Positions 23,640-35,124 of a stretch of 64,000 bases of DNA are shown in pieces. Every line of letters starts with the position of its first letter. Position 1 is the stretch's first letter. A model generated the notes under the pieces. It did no database searches. It worked only from the letters and a program-made list of their open reading frames with translations, and was not told where the DNA came from. A program made the translations under genes and the position numbers. The stretch is from positions 47,988,001-48,052,000 of the forward strand of contig CM075101.1 of assembly GCA_037576195.1 (NCBI GenBank), written 5' to 3'. This stretch comes from Phytoseiulus persimilis (taxonomy: Eukaryota > Arthropoda > Arachnida > Mesostigmata > Phytoseiidae).

Positions 23640-25570
23640 TGTCGATTCGTCTCCCTTCTCATTTCCCTCTTACAGGGTTGCTTTCTCTTCCACTACGAGC
23701 GGCCAGGGGGTGGTCCTCGCTAGGACGAGTAGAGCGTCAGTCGACACGGTCCGGTAGCAACGGGTTATCCAAATCGCGGATGTGCGCTGTGTCCTCTCTA
23801 GGGTATTCTTGTCCTTCTGGAATCGAAGTGCCCCTGGTCCCAACATCTGAGCTGCGTAGAGGGCAAAAGCTTCGATGACCATTGTCAGCATACGTCTTTG
23901 AGCTTCGGAGGCGCCGTTCCCAGCCTCAGCGCAGACGGCAGCCACATGGTGGGCACCTCTCGCTCCTGCATGGAGTATTTGCCGATGTGTACTTAGTGGT
24001 CCTGCACGATGATGTTCGGTCGACGGTTCGTCCTCCTCTCGATGAGCATTCCTGCCTCCGTTTTTCCTGGAGCGAGCTCGAGGAAGTTGTCTTTTATCCA
24101 CCTCGCGATGATGCTGATTGAGAGTGCGGCCTCCGACTCAAGTTCTTCGACAGTTTGTGCCAGTATGGTGAGGGCCAGATCATCTGCGTATGCAGTTTGG
24201 GAGACTCCTCCGGGTAGCTCGAGGCGGACAACGTTGTTGTGCTCGAGGTTCCACGGGGTTGGTCCGAGGACCGAGCCTTGCGGTAGCCCTGCTGAAATAT
24301 GCTGCCTTCTCCCTTTTCCATCTATGATTCTCGTCATATGATGCTCCTGTTTCTGAGGTAGGAGGCGATAATCGAGAGGAGATACGGCGGAATACCCCCC
24401 TCCTCCAGAGCCTCGAGTGTTACGCTCCACTCTTCAGGGTTGAATGCAGTTTTATGTCGAGAGGGATGAGGACGCAGATTTTTCCCCTTCCACTTGGTAC
24501 TTTCCTCTCCTCGTCTACTATTTTATGAATACGCTCCATAGCTGCCAGGGTTGAGCGGCTCTTTCGGAACCCGAATTGTGCGTCGGAGAAATTCATGTTG
24601 TCCTCCAGCTCGTCCTGGAGGCGCGCGTCTTTGACGCTTCCCATTGCTGAGGCGATTTTGTGGAGTAGGCATCCTCCTTGATGTTTCCCATTCAATCGGG
24701 AACACGCCCTCTCCAAGGATTTCATTTATAAGTTTCGCAAATATCCCTGGCCATCGAGTCATCAGAGCTTTTGTGACAGCAGCCGGTACGCCGTCCTGCC
24801 CGGGGGCTTTTCGGGTGAGGATGCGCCTAGCGATGGATAAGATTTCACATGTTCTGACCTTGGGTATGTCGTCTTCTTGGATTAGGTATTCTTTGCGTAT
24901 GAATGGTACCCCTATAGGGGGGAGTTTCTTCATCGCATTATTCATAGTGTTCTCCGGGAGTTTCAGTCCGCTGTGCTCGTCTTTCTCACGGATGATTTTG
25001 AATGAGAGTCCCCAGACATCACCTCTTAGGGAGTCAATGAGTTCTCTCCACTTTGCTCTCTTGGCACTTTTAATCCTCCAATGGTACTGCTCCTTGGCTC
25101 CGCTGTACGCTAGGAGGATCGAATCAGCTTCGGCCGTTGGGTAGGTCTGGTTTCTGCGAGACCAGGTGTATCCCCGCCTGGCAGCAGTGCGGGTCTTCCT
25201 CAGCGCGGCGACCTCGGGCGTCCACCAGTGGGCAGACCTTCGATTCGTCCGATTCAGGGCGGTGCGAGGGGCTGCGCAGGAGCACGCCTCCTCCAGCAAT
25301 CCCTGGACAATTCGCAGATCAACGGGTAGGTCGTCGTCCGTGATGGTCTTCCATTTCTCATCGATGTTTTGTGAGGATGTAGCGGTTCTTGCCCGTGATC
25401 TTCCACGTCCCTTGTTGCTGGGAGCTGTCGTCGACCAGGGCAGAGGTGATGCTGAAGTCGATGTAGTTGTGGTCGCTGGACGGTTCTGTTCCTTCGTCGT
25501 CGCTCTATTTGAGAACCTCGCACGCCTCCCCAGGGCGAACGAAACCTGCCCTAGCCGAACCGGGTATTTC
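23640..25570 (-). mobile_element. Broken R1/I-group non-LTR retrotransposon (LINE)
   Basis: Read on the minus strand it contains, in order: the last part of an APE endonuclease (SDHNYIDFSI, near 25441-25480); a linker with RRSAHWWTPEVAALRK; reverse transcriptase blocks RKAPGQDGVPA, FGFRKSRST, AGLPQGSVLGP and the catalytic YADD (AYADDLALT, about 24180); and the post-RT block YRTVSTDALLVLAR. These are typical of R1-like arthropod LINEs. The pieces lie in several frames: the endonuclease end is out of frame with the linker, and there are further shifts in the RT region. The 5' part of the endonuclease is missing. It is a dead, 5'-truncated copy. Target duplications were not found. Confidence 0.85.
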
Positions 25571-27979
25571 ACCAACCTTCAGCGGATGATTACCAATCGC
25601 TTACCAGGAAATATCGGTCGGGGTCGGTACTGCGTTGATCCTCGCCAGGAGTTATATAGAGTTCAGATTGGGTTATTGCGGATCAGTTGCCCACTTTCTG
25701 TCAATAACGGCTAGATCGAGAAACGGGAGAACTGTTAACAGAACTTGAACTTTCCGCCTTAGAATCGATAACTTATGTCTGGGGTGCCCCTGTCCACGGT
25801 ACATTGAGTTTGCCTTGCGACGGGCTACCTTCCGATACTATGTTCGACCTTCTACGACCTTCTGGAGCGGAGCTCGCGGAAACACGTGCGCACTCTCCGA
25901 AGGTTGGGTGCGGACTCTTCCAAGCTCATTATCTGTCGATCTGGTCATAAAGAGAATTCGTTATCCGAGGAGCTCGTCACCGCCGTGATTTCCGTGTTTC
26001 CGACGTTTGGGCTTGGCCTCGATTGACGCCAGCGCCCGTTCGGAACCCCTCGCCATTTCTCAGCAGCGCTGAACAGCTTCACACCGAGTTCAGGCCAAAT
26101 CACAGACTATGTGATCGGAATTGCCACGAATGTCCTGGGATGGTATCGATGTGAGGCATTCAAAGTTGACGACTCAATGGCACCAGTTCATCCGCCTGCA
26201 TGTGGATTCGCGGCGTTGGAAGATAGCAACCGTGATCCGTTGCTCTAGCTGCAGAACGGCTCGTGAAGCAGACGTAGCAACTGCGGAGCCTGAGGATCTC
26301 AAGCTCCCGGATGAGTCGGTTCGAGGAGCGAAAGCTCACGGGCGTGTGGAAGTCGTCGCCATCCCAAGCTCGAGCCATGAACACCACCAGTGAACCATCG
26401 TCTCGAGTCGCTGCGAACGATTCTCCCATTCCTGGATGCGGAGTAAACAATTTCTGCTGAAGATTCGAATGTCATCTCTCTTAGAACGGAGAATTCCACT
26501 GCCGTAGGTTCGGCAGAACTCGGGAGTGCCGTTCCCGAACTGCTCGGTGACAGCGACCAGCGTCTGTAGGCTCTGATCGATCTTCCAGCTCGCTAACGGT
26601 GAGTTGAAGTTCGATTCCCGAGGAGCTTGGGTCAGCTGGTCACAACGTACATCTGGCAAGGAGAAACACGCCAACGCGCCGATGACCCCTTCTGGGAGCT
26701 TCTATCATCCTGTCGGCCTATCGATGCAGCGATGAGCTATTCGGCGAATCTCGGCTCGAAAATCTTACCACGTCGCAAGAAGCGAGCTCATCACGGTCCA
26801 TCTATCGGATCGAGATTGCTTCGAAGATGAGTCGATTACTTGCTAATCATGTATGGTCACGCCATCTGAGCCACAGTAATGGCGGATTGCTGAGTTCGTA
26901 TCCTCTCAAGAGCAGCGGTCTCGCGGCCATTTGATCCTCCGGGAGCACTCCGAAAGGGCACCCCTACACATCGATGTCTATTGCGTAACTGAGGAAGAGG
27001 GGCGATACGACTAGAATTCAGCACCGGAATGGTGCTCAGCAACTTAATCTCATCGTAAGGAGAGCAGCTCAGCTCTCCCGCACGCTGCGATGATGAGTCT
27101 TGACCTGAGTGGAACTCATTCTGATGCGAGTGTTTAGAACGTTGTTCGAGTCCTCGGTGAGTGCGTTCGATTGATACTGGAACTCTTTCCCAGCAACGGA
27201 TACCGTTCGGGAGCCTGCTCGGATATCGGATAGCAGTGTCGACGATTCGTTCAGTAGACTCGCTGAGCGGTGCGAAGTCATAGCTGGAAAGGATATTTTC
27301 ACAAGGACTATCTGGGCTGGAGCTCGAGATGAATCCTCAGAGATACAAATAGAGGTGGGCGGAGTAATTCGAGAGAGAGCCGCTCAGGAGAGGCACGACT
27401 GGGGTGGAGGGCGTGTCGCAAATGCTTGCCGCTACCCCGATCAGTTTGACTGCTGGAATCGCCCCGCCTACATAGATATGAGCAGTAATGAACTCTCCTA
27501 TTGGCAGATTCGCTCGTGGTCGGATCAGAAGTACGATCCACAACTAGCAGTGAGACATTCCGGAAGGTTCCCGTTCACCGCAATAACCATCACATCGACG
27601 GGTACTTATCAGATTAGATCAGGAACTGCTGGAAGCTGCATAATATAGGGTTCATCAGTTTTACACATGGAAACGTCCGATCGAGCCTGCCGGTTGATCT
27701 CGACGTGTGAGCTGAATACGCGTCGTTGAAGGAATATCGAGCCGGGTTCCCTCCCAGGATCGATTCTTGGGAACGGATTTCATAGACAAGAGAATACGGT
27801 GGAAACCTGCGACCGACGATCGTTGGTCATCTGCATCTGTATATATAAAAATCCAGGGTCTGATTGTTTGTTCGTCCTAATGAACTCCGCCGGTATTGAT
27901 AGGATCCACGTGGAACCAGCGGCATGTTGTAGGGCGGTTCACAAAGAAGGATATGGGCCGCCCACCCCCTCCATACTAT

Positions 27980-28220
27980 CACCTGTATGCGAATTCCGAC
28001 GATGAGGTGCACCGCCCCGATATGACGTCAGCTAGACTCCTTGGCCTCTCCTCGAGGTCACCGGATACCCTTTGCCAGAAACTGCCAGATTGTGTTTGCT
28101 CACATGTATGACCGGGATACGAATCTCAACCATGAAGCACACCGCTCCGATAATATGCTAGCGGGAATCGGTGGCCACTCCTCAAGCTGTCATGACACTA
28201 CATGTAAGGCGATGTGTATC
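27980..28220 (+). repeat. Diverged tandem duplication, about 115-bp unit
   Basis: Two successive blocks share CACCTGTATG/CACATGTATG, GTGCACCGCCCCGATA/GCACACCGCTCCGATA and GGCCTCTCCTCGAG/GGCCACTCCTCAAG in the same order. The copies are clearly diverged. Confidence 0.45.
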
Positions 28221-29362
28221 CGGCAGCAATGGACTCCCGAAGAGAGAGGGGCAGCCAGCGCAGTGAACTGAGATTTCTCTGCTTTCTTCGATCGCCCGTT
28301 CCTGACGTGCTCGGATCGCTCTCAGAAACCACCGGTTGTCAATCGCTGGAGCGCGCAACAATGTTCAGAGACCTCCGAACCCATCAGTATTTCCCTGTGA
28401 AAGGTATGGGATTTCCATAATTCCCAAGGGAGTGAATTCGAAGGGAGAAATTCGCGGGACTTTGGAACTTCGATATACAACGAAAGTTTTCTTAGCGGTT
28501 GTTAACTCCACTCAACCGATGGGCTAAACCGCTCCTGCGTCCTCTACGGTGGGCTTACATCTGGCCGACTGGAAATCCAACTCGGTCAATTTTCCTGCAG
28601 GGTACTTGTGATCCTCCTGATTCATTTCGAGCCAAACTAGTGAAATCCCGGTGCTCGTGCAGCAAGCTGCTCGGGCTCTGGAAAGTGGAACGATGATGAT
28701 CATTGATGGGCCTGGGAGTTCAATGATTGATTATTTCCCACCCATCGTCTGTCCATAGAGCTGTGTGAATGAATGAGTGTCTGACGGCTGAATTCCTTGA
28801 TAATCCTGGCAATAAGGCATAACTCGACTGTCCGTCCCTTCTCGCATCCATATACATCTACATGGAGTGAAGGAATGTGATGAGGAATGAATGATTCCTG
28901 AACCTCGAAGCTTCAATGACGACGGGAGTTGAGTGGTGGCGGAATGGCTGGAAGCGGCGATGTGAAGGTTCGTCATACTCGTAGCAACGGCAGCGAGTCT
29001 TTGAAGGAGCATGTATCTTCCTGTTCCGCCGAGCTTCGAGGCCTCGTATACCAGCCGGGGAGTGAATCCACGTCGTTGAAAAAAAAAACAATTGGTCTGG
29101 GACTCGTCAGATCTTGAGGATGGAGAATACCAATTGACACTCCAAAGTAATCCTCGTGGCCGAATGGTTTGGTTGACTGTCCTGGAACGACCAACGTCAA
29201 TGCTCCACACTCAGCACTTGACTCATCCACTCGATCACCATGCTGCTCCAGATGTTCCGATGCCGCCAGAGAGCAGGAATTCGGACGACGGTTGAGGCTA
29301 TGAAATTTGGTGTGTGTGCCGGGAGAGATCGGTCCATGGACCGACGAGGAGAAGCGACTTAC

Positions 29363-29520
29363 CTCTAACCAAGCGTCCCTGTCACTGAGCATGTGAATGA
29401 TGAGATTTTCATGCGTGATGGTCGCAAAGAATGAGGAGAAACGCTGGAGCTCCACCCTAAGGAACTTGGTTTCCGGGCACGATTTTGAGGCACGTTCTGC
29501 TGAGTCCTCTCCTAAGTTGC
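29363..29520 (-). other. Exon-like segment ending in a strong splice donor
   Basis: On the minus strand an open frame reads FFATITHENLIIHMLSDRD and ends DAWLE directly before GTAAGT. The family is not recognised. Neighbouring upstream frames (one with EICADELDEVTPTLVPEE) look protein-like but cannot be joined with confidence. It could be part of a fast-evolving or decaying host gene into which the 29718-32482 LINE inserted. Confidence 0.25.
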
Positions 29521-29702
29521 AAAGACGGGGTGTCTATCACGGAGCTCTGACATAATCTTCGGATTCGATTCCTCTGGTACAAGGGTGGGGGTGACTTCGT
29601 CGAGTTCATCGGCGCATATCTCGCGCGCTTTCCGAGAGTGATGGTCGCTTCCGTCGACCTCCTCCGGGAGGTGCGGCCGTACGGAAAGTGACCTGGGAAC
29701 CC

Positions 29703-29717
29703 TATATCCTCAGTGAC
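29703..29717. repeat. Left target-site duplication of LINE 2
   Basis: TATATCCTCAGTGAC here is repeated exactly at 32483-32497, directly flanking the LINE. The exact border is ambiguous because the LINE ends in an AT-rich tail. Confidence 0.8.
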
Positions 29718-32482
29718 AGATGTGGTGAAAAATACACAGAAAGGAACGACATGCAAGATTGGACTGTGGAATTGTGAAGGACTGCGGAACAAGAGGAAAA
29801 TATGGAACGAACATCAGATTGAATCATACGACGCATTTGTCTTCACAGAAACGTGGGAGACGACATATGAGCTGAAAATGAACTCCTTTTACACAGCACA
29901 TTCTCCAGCACGAAAGCATGAAGGACCAGGACGTCCCGCTGGTGGAGTAACAGTCATCTATAATTGCAAACTGAAGGATGCCAAATGCACAATGGCAGAG
30001 GATAATACTGTGATCATACGAGCAACTAACCTAGTCATTATACCAATGTATATGAGTCCCTCGGAATCCGTGGAAACGTTCGCACAAAGACTGACCAACA
30101 TTTCGCAACATATTCGTCATGACATCCCGACTGTGATATGTGGAGACTTCAATGCCCCAATCAAAAACCCGAAATCGGAACGCACTAAGATACTCACAGA
30201 GGCTCTCCACACATGGGGAGCCACACAACTCCGACTTTCCAATCGCATCAAGGGAGCTCGACGATCGATCTGTTCGCGACAAATAGACAAGTGACCTACG
30301 ATGGGATACAGGAACACTTGTTGTTCTATGGGCTCACGGCGCATCTCCCTACCGGAATTGTACTGCAGATTGACGCATCGGACGTCAAGACAAAGAAAAA
30401 GAAACTGGAAAAAACGATAAACCAAAATTTACTCCTGGAAGGCGTGAAAGAACTGAACGAGATGCAGAGCATGAGCGTACGGGATATGTGCATACATATG
30501 TCGGCCCTCATCAGGAAATCGGTAATAAACCCGGTGACAAGACGGTCGAAACAATGGTTCGACAGACAGTGCTATGCTACACAGAGAGAACTCCGGGTGG
30601 GCACATCCGAGCTGATCCAAGGGAACGAGGAAATGACAAGAGTTCAAGAGTTTAGAAACTGTCACAGAAAAATGATAAGGATGAAGAAGAGAAACTACGA
30701 ACTTGAGAAAGAGAGATTACTTATCGAGGAAGCGCTTCACAACCCATACAAATGGCTCAGGAGAGATCGAAGTCGTCAGAACTGTCTAATTCCCTCCTAT
30801 GAGCTGGCAGAACATTTCGCCACGCTGTTCAACGCTGAAAACACGATCCCGACAGAGCTACAGCTGTTCTCCTGGGTCAGAGAAGAAGAAGAACAGGCAG
30901 AGGCCGAACTCATGGAAGCGACATGGTCGATCTCCGAGGTGTTCGATGCGATTCGACTTTTGCCCAGAAGCAAAGCTCCTGGCCCCGACCAGATTCTCAA
31001 CGAGCACCTTCAACAGAGTGGACCGATCATCCCGCACATGACTTCACTCTTGAATGCATGCCTTGAGCGTGGCGAAATCCCTCCAGAATGGAGGTACTGT
31101 GATCTGACCATTATCCGAAAAGGCAAAGGAAACCCTACGGAACCGTCCTCTTGGAGGGGGATAGCTAAAAGAAACGTCCTTGGAAAATTGTTGTCAGCTC
31201 TAGTCACCAAAAGATTGACAAGATACCTCGATTTCAAAGATGTCATCCCAAATGAGCAATTTGGATTCAGAGAAGGGAAATCAACAATCCTAGCTTGCGA
31301 AACCCTCATGAACAAGATCGAAACCGCTATTAAGCCGAAGCAAGCGCCACTATATGCCATTTTTATAGATTATTAGGCCGCTTTCGATCTTTCCGCGCGG
31401 GACATCATCCTAAGGAAAGTCGCCGAAGCGGGGGTAACATGTAAGATGCTCAGACTGATCCACCAAATGCTTCAAGAAGGAGGAGTAACGATCGACGACG
31501 GAGTTGGAGAGCATCCGCAATGCGCACAGACTACAGGAGTTGCCCAGGGAGAAAACTCCAGTCCATTGTTTTTTTCGGTACTTCATGGCGATCTACCGAA
31601 ACAGATCAGCAGCAGGCACGACCTCGTATCGACGATTCTGTACGCAGACGATGCCGTCATTCACTCACGTAGCCGCAGGCAGCTCCAAAAAGCAATGGAG
31701 ACCCTGCAAAATCACTCGGCTGACAACAAACTCACAATCAATGTTGCAAAGACGAAATTCATGAAAGTAGGGAGGGGAGGACTCCCGGCCGAGAGTGATA
31801 TCTTCAAACTGTCAGGCATAACTATCGAAAAGGTGAACAGCTTCTGTTATCTTGGAATAGAGATCACTAGTCGGGGTACCAATTTCGCGAGACATGTCAA
31901 GCAACGTCTCAACAAAGCAAAGCTGGCGTTCTACGCGATTCCTAAACCACAGGAGTTGTCGATATCCACAGCGTTGGCACCACTCGAACTAAAGATAGCA
32001 CCGATAGCCTCATACGGAATTCAAATATTTTGGAGACACATCACAGAAACACAGATGGAACTCTAGAGAACGCAAGAGCTGGTGAGGAAATACGAACCTC
32101 CGCAGACCCCGACGTACAAGCGACACCTTGAACGATGGTACCAGAAGATAGCAGAATTGGACCCTGAGATTTTCAAATGCCCAGCGTTGACCACCGAAAA
32201 CTGGAAAGGGCCCAGATATAGAAACAGACATCGGATAACAAGAGGTGCGGCTCATGGTTTTCACCCCTTGATCTGCTCAAAGGAGAACAGACACGAGCCA
32301 GCGGAGGATTTTCTCTGCTCTTTATGTGGAAACCCTTGTTCCCTATATAATTTATATGAATGAACCGGATATGACGAATTTGATTGGTTGAGATGTACAT
32401 GATCCACAGAGGTAGCATCCTCATACATACATATACTACCAGACATTGGTAATAAAATTTTCATCTTGAAAAAATATATATA
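29718..32482 (+). mobile_element. Nearly intact non-LTR retrotransposon (LINE 2), clade undetermined
   Basis: A 2.77-kb insertion with an exact 15-bp target duplication and an AT-rich 3' tail after an AATAAA-containing end (about 32452). The first frame encodes an APE endonuclease (IGLWNCEGL, VFTETWE, VICGDFNAPI). It is out of frame near 30255 with the following part (GSSTIDLFATNR), then reverse transcriptase blocks SKAPGPDQI, NEQFGFREGKST, IFIDY, TGVAQGENSSPLFF and LYADDAVIH. Two in-frame stops lie in the second part (31374-31376 and 32064-32066). The C terminus has a Cys-rich piece (FLCSLCGNPC). No RNase H was seen. Few lesions plus the exact duplication imply a young but dead copy. Confidence 0.88.
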
Positions 32483-32497
32483 TATATCCTCAGTGAC
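32483..32497. repeat. Right target-site duplication of LINE 2
   Basis: TATATCCTCAGTGAC, identical to 29703-29717. Confidence 0.8.
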
Positions 32498-32917
32498 CTG
32501 AACGATGTCTGGGATGTCCGGATCTTCGGACTGTGGGACTACCCGAGGATCGCTGGAAAGTTTTGAAAATGAAAGAAATGGAGAGATGGCTTGGAAGTGG
32601 CTAGTGGCTAGTGGCCTACCACAAGTCTCCAGTCATCAAGTCCGTGGCACAGGCTGCAGAGTGATATAGTAGTGAGATTCGTGGTTGGAGATTCGCCCTC
32701 TGGTAGGTGAGCTCGGCGAGGGTCACCAGCAGGGAGTCATGATGTGCCCTCTGGGAGTTGAGCAGGTGGCCCTTGGTTTCAAATATTTCACCGATCCACA
32801 TTGTGTGAGCAGCGTTGAAGCCTCCCGCGACGAAGACCCCGCGGACGATCCTGGGTTTGCGGCGAAATATCCGACTGCTCCAGCCTCAAATCACGTCGCA
32901 TGCAGACTCCTGTTATG
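32498..32917. other. Short spacer between LINE 2 and a TIR element
   Basis: About 420 bases, the original right flank of the LINE insertion site. No gene recognised. Confidence 0.5.
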
Positions 32918-34330
32918 TTGGGTGCGTGCAAAAGCTCTAAGCGCTCAACTTTGACAGCTCATAACTCCGCTTCCACAAGTCGCAGAGAGATGATAACTTA
33001 GCAATTCATGAAACATAAAACACCCAAAGTCAGCTTTCAGATGCTGCGCAGATTCCCGATCCCGGCTATACTATGATTATGACCCCCTGTTTTCTCGTCG
33101 AAGTCCGTCGAAAATTTATATTTTCTACAAATTTGATCGATTCAGCCGCTGCAAAGCGGAGACATCGGCCTCGGAAGTTTAGATTTTTAGCCCCCTTGAC
33201 CTTTATGTCGAGTGAGCTGGAAGAATATGGGTGTTTTCAAAAATGCACCATCTCACCCGAAGAACGAGCCAATTCGAGATGCCGCATAGCAAATCTCATA
33301 GCCGGGTTCAAAGCTTCGGAAACATGTCCCGGCGAGGCGGACGGGGCCCTCGCGGTAGTCGTATGATTCAATTTTCGGCTCTCCACCTCAAATGAAAATG
33401 GAAAAAGAAAGTTTGCCGATTGAGACTCGGTTTTATACTTCTTTTGAGATCTGAGACAAGACACCACACCGAGTCACTCAGCCGGCAGATTTTTGAAATC
33501 TGGCATTCGTATGAACCCTATCAAAATCGGTGGAATTTCACCGAAAATCGCCCCTTTCGACGAACGGGGGAATTATGCTTGCGGGCATTTGCGAGCTACG
33601 GGGTTGGTACCATGTGTTAGCCCATCCTGGCCGGCTCCCAACCGCACCGGTACTTGGCTGCGGAATTTCGCGGAAATATGGGTTTTTCCCTCTGCAAAGT
33701 TGGTTACTTGAGCCTATCGAACGCTCCTCTGAGACAGCGGGGTCCCTCCCAATATTTCGCTGGCATCCACAAGCGCCCACTCACGGAGAACGCATGACGC
33801 CCACAGTCCATACAGACTGAGCATCAGATGGAACTTACGCCGAAGTCTCAGATGATCAAGGCCTGTACGTGTCAAGTTCAGAAGGAGAAGAAGATACTGA
33901 TCCGGAGGCACAATAGTTCTGCAGCTGTTCCATCTTCAACCATCCAAAATTCTGGGCTTGTGCTGTTGTGCTGGATAGAACAGATGAAGAAAACCTGGCA
34001 TCCCGTTTCCCGTGTTTTCCTGTCATCGCATCCATTCCTACACGAAATCGAGCTTCCTCCGTCGAAAAAATCCAAAATGGTCCCAAAACCGCGAAAAGAC
34101 CACTCGGACTCAAATTTGATGGTCGGAAATGAGTCCGGATATAGGTCTCGATTATTTTTGTCCACCTAGATCCCATTTTTGGTCACTGTGCGTCGGTGTT
34201 GGCAGGCCCTTCATTGGATCAATGAAAGTTCCGCGTATTTCGAGTTTTTTTCTATCATATATCTGCGCCTCCTGGAAGCGGAGTTATGAGCTGTCAAAGT
34301 TTGGCGCTCAGAACTTTCGCACGCACCCAA
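32918..34330. mobile_element. Non-autonomous TIR transposon (family 1, copy 2), 1.4 kb
   Basis: TTGGGTGCGTGCAAAAG at the left end pairs with CGCACCCAA at the right. The inverted similarity runs about 75 bases inward and includes GACAGCTCATAACTCCGCT on both sides. Interior blocks (GTCAGCTTT followed by AGATGC, and ATCGGCC followed by CGGAA) match the copy at 15980-18238, so both belong to one family. No transposase frame. Target duplication not resolved. Confidence 0.75.
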
Positions 34331-34855
34331 TAGAAGATGCGTCTTCTTGGTAAGGAGATTGCAAAAGGCGCTGAAGCCAACTTCGAAAGTGTACGACGAC
34401 GCTGAAGGCGCTCCTCTCATTCTTCGGCAGAGCTTCTCAGTCTGCTACAAAAAGACACTCAGAATTTTGAAGAGAGGTCTCACGGCGTGGTCTTGCTGGA
34501 TTTTGGCAGCCATGACTCCACAGGTTTTCAACCATTTCCTTGATGAACAAAGAAATGCACTGTGATGATTAGTTGATTCTCTGAGTCCGAGAAATTCTCC
34601 CCGCCTACCACACTGTGGTCCACGCGCGGCCCGTACGCAGCCCGCGGCCACCTTTCCCGAGCCTTTGAAGAAGTCACAATACTACGGAGAACGTTATCTC
34701 TTGGGATACACGGTAAGTCCGCATGGTTCCATTGGGTCGTTGCTCCAAGTTCGGCCGCAAAGCAGAGGGGAAGGAAGGCGCTCATCTTGCTCATCTGCAA
34801 TCGAGTTGAACTGCAGATAAGCAATGTCGAGCAGGTTTACATAGCACGAGCCATA
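34331..34855. other. Short spacer
   Basis: About 525 bases between two transposons. No supported feature. Confidence 0.45.
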
Positions 34856-35122
34856 CAGGGTGGTCAGCGTAAGTTGGGAATTTTCTTACCCTTCCTTTTC
34901 TTGCTCATATCTCGGTGAAAAATGGTCCGATTCAAGGAATTTTTTTCTTGGTGGATAGCTGAAAGGATGGCACGTCGATTGATGCGAATCAAACTGAATA
35001 AGATGTGCCATCCTCTCAGCTATCCACCGAAAAAAAGATTCCTCGAATCGGACCATTTTTTACCGAGATATGAGCAAGAAAAGGATGGGTAAGAAAATTC
35101 CCGACTTACGTTGACCACCCTG
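34856..35122. mobile_element. 267-bp palindromic MITE, same family as 17088-18150
   Basis: Begins CAGGGTGGTCAGCGTAAG and ends with the reverse complement of that end, flanked by TA on both sides (34854-34855 and 35123-35124). The arms are about 120 bases and meet near 34990. The outer sequence, with GGAATTTTCTTAC and GCTCATA, matches the larger relative. Confidence 0.85.
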
Positions 35123-35124
35123 TA

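Larger units (their letters stand above)
25580..29702. other. 4.1-kb region without a confirmed gene
   Basis: It holds a few exon-like segments (minus strand near 26370-26680 and 29363-29520), a diverged tandem duplication of about 115 bases near 27980-28220, and a Helitron-like TCTGTATATATAAAAATC at about 27835. None gives a recognisable protein. The minus-strand segment near 26400-26640 contains FNSPLASWKIDQSLQTLV and then needs a frame change to continue, so it may be a decayed gene. Confidence 0.35.
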
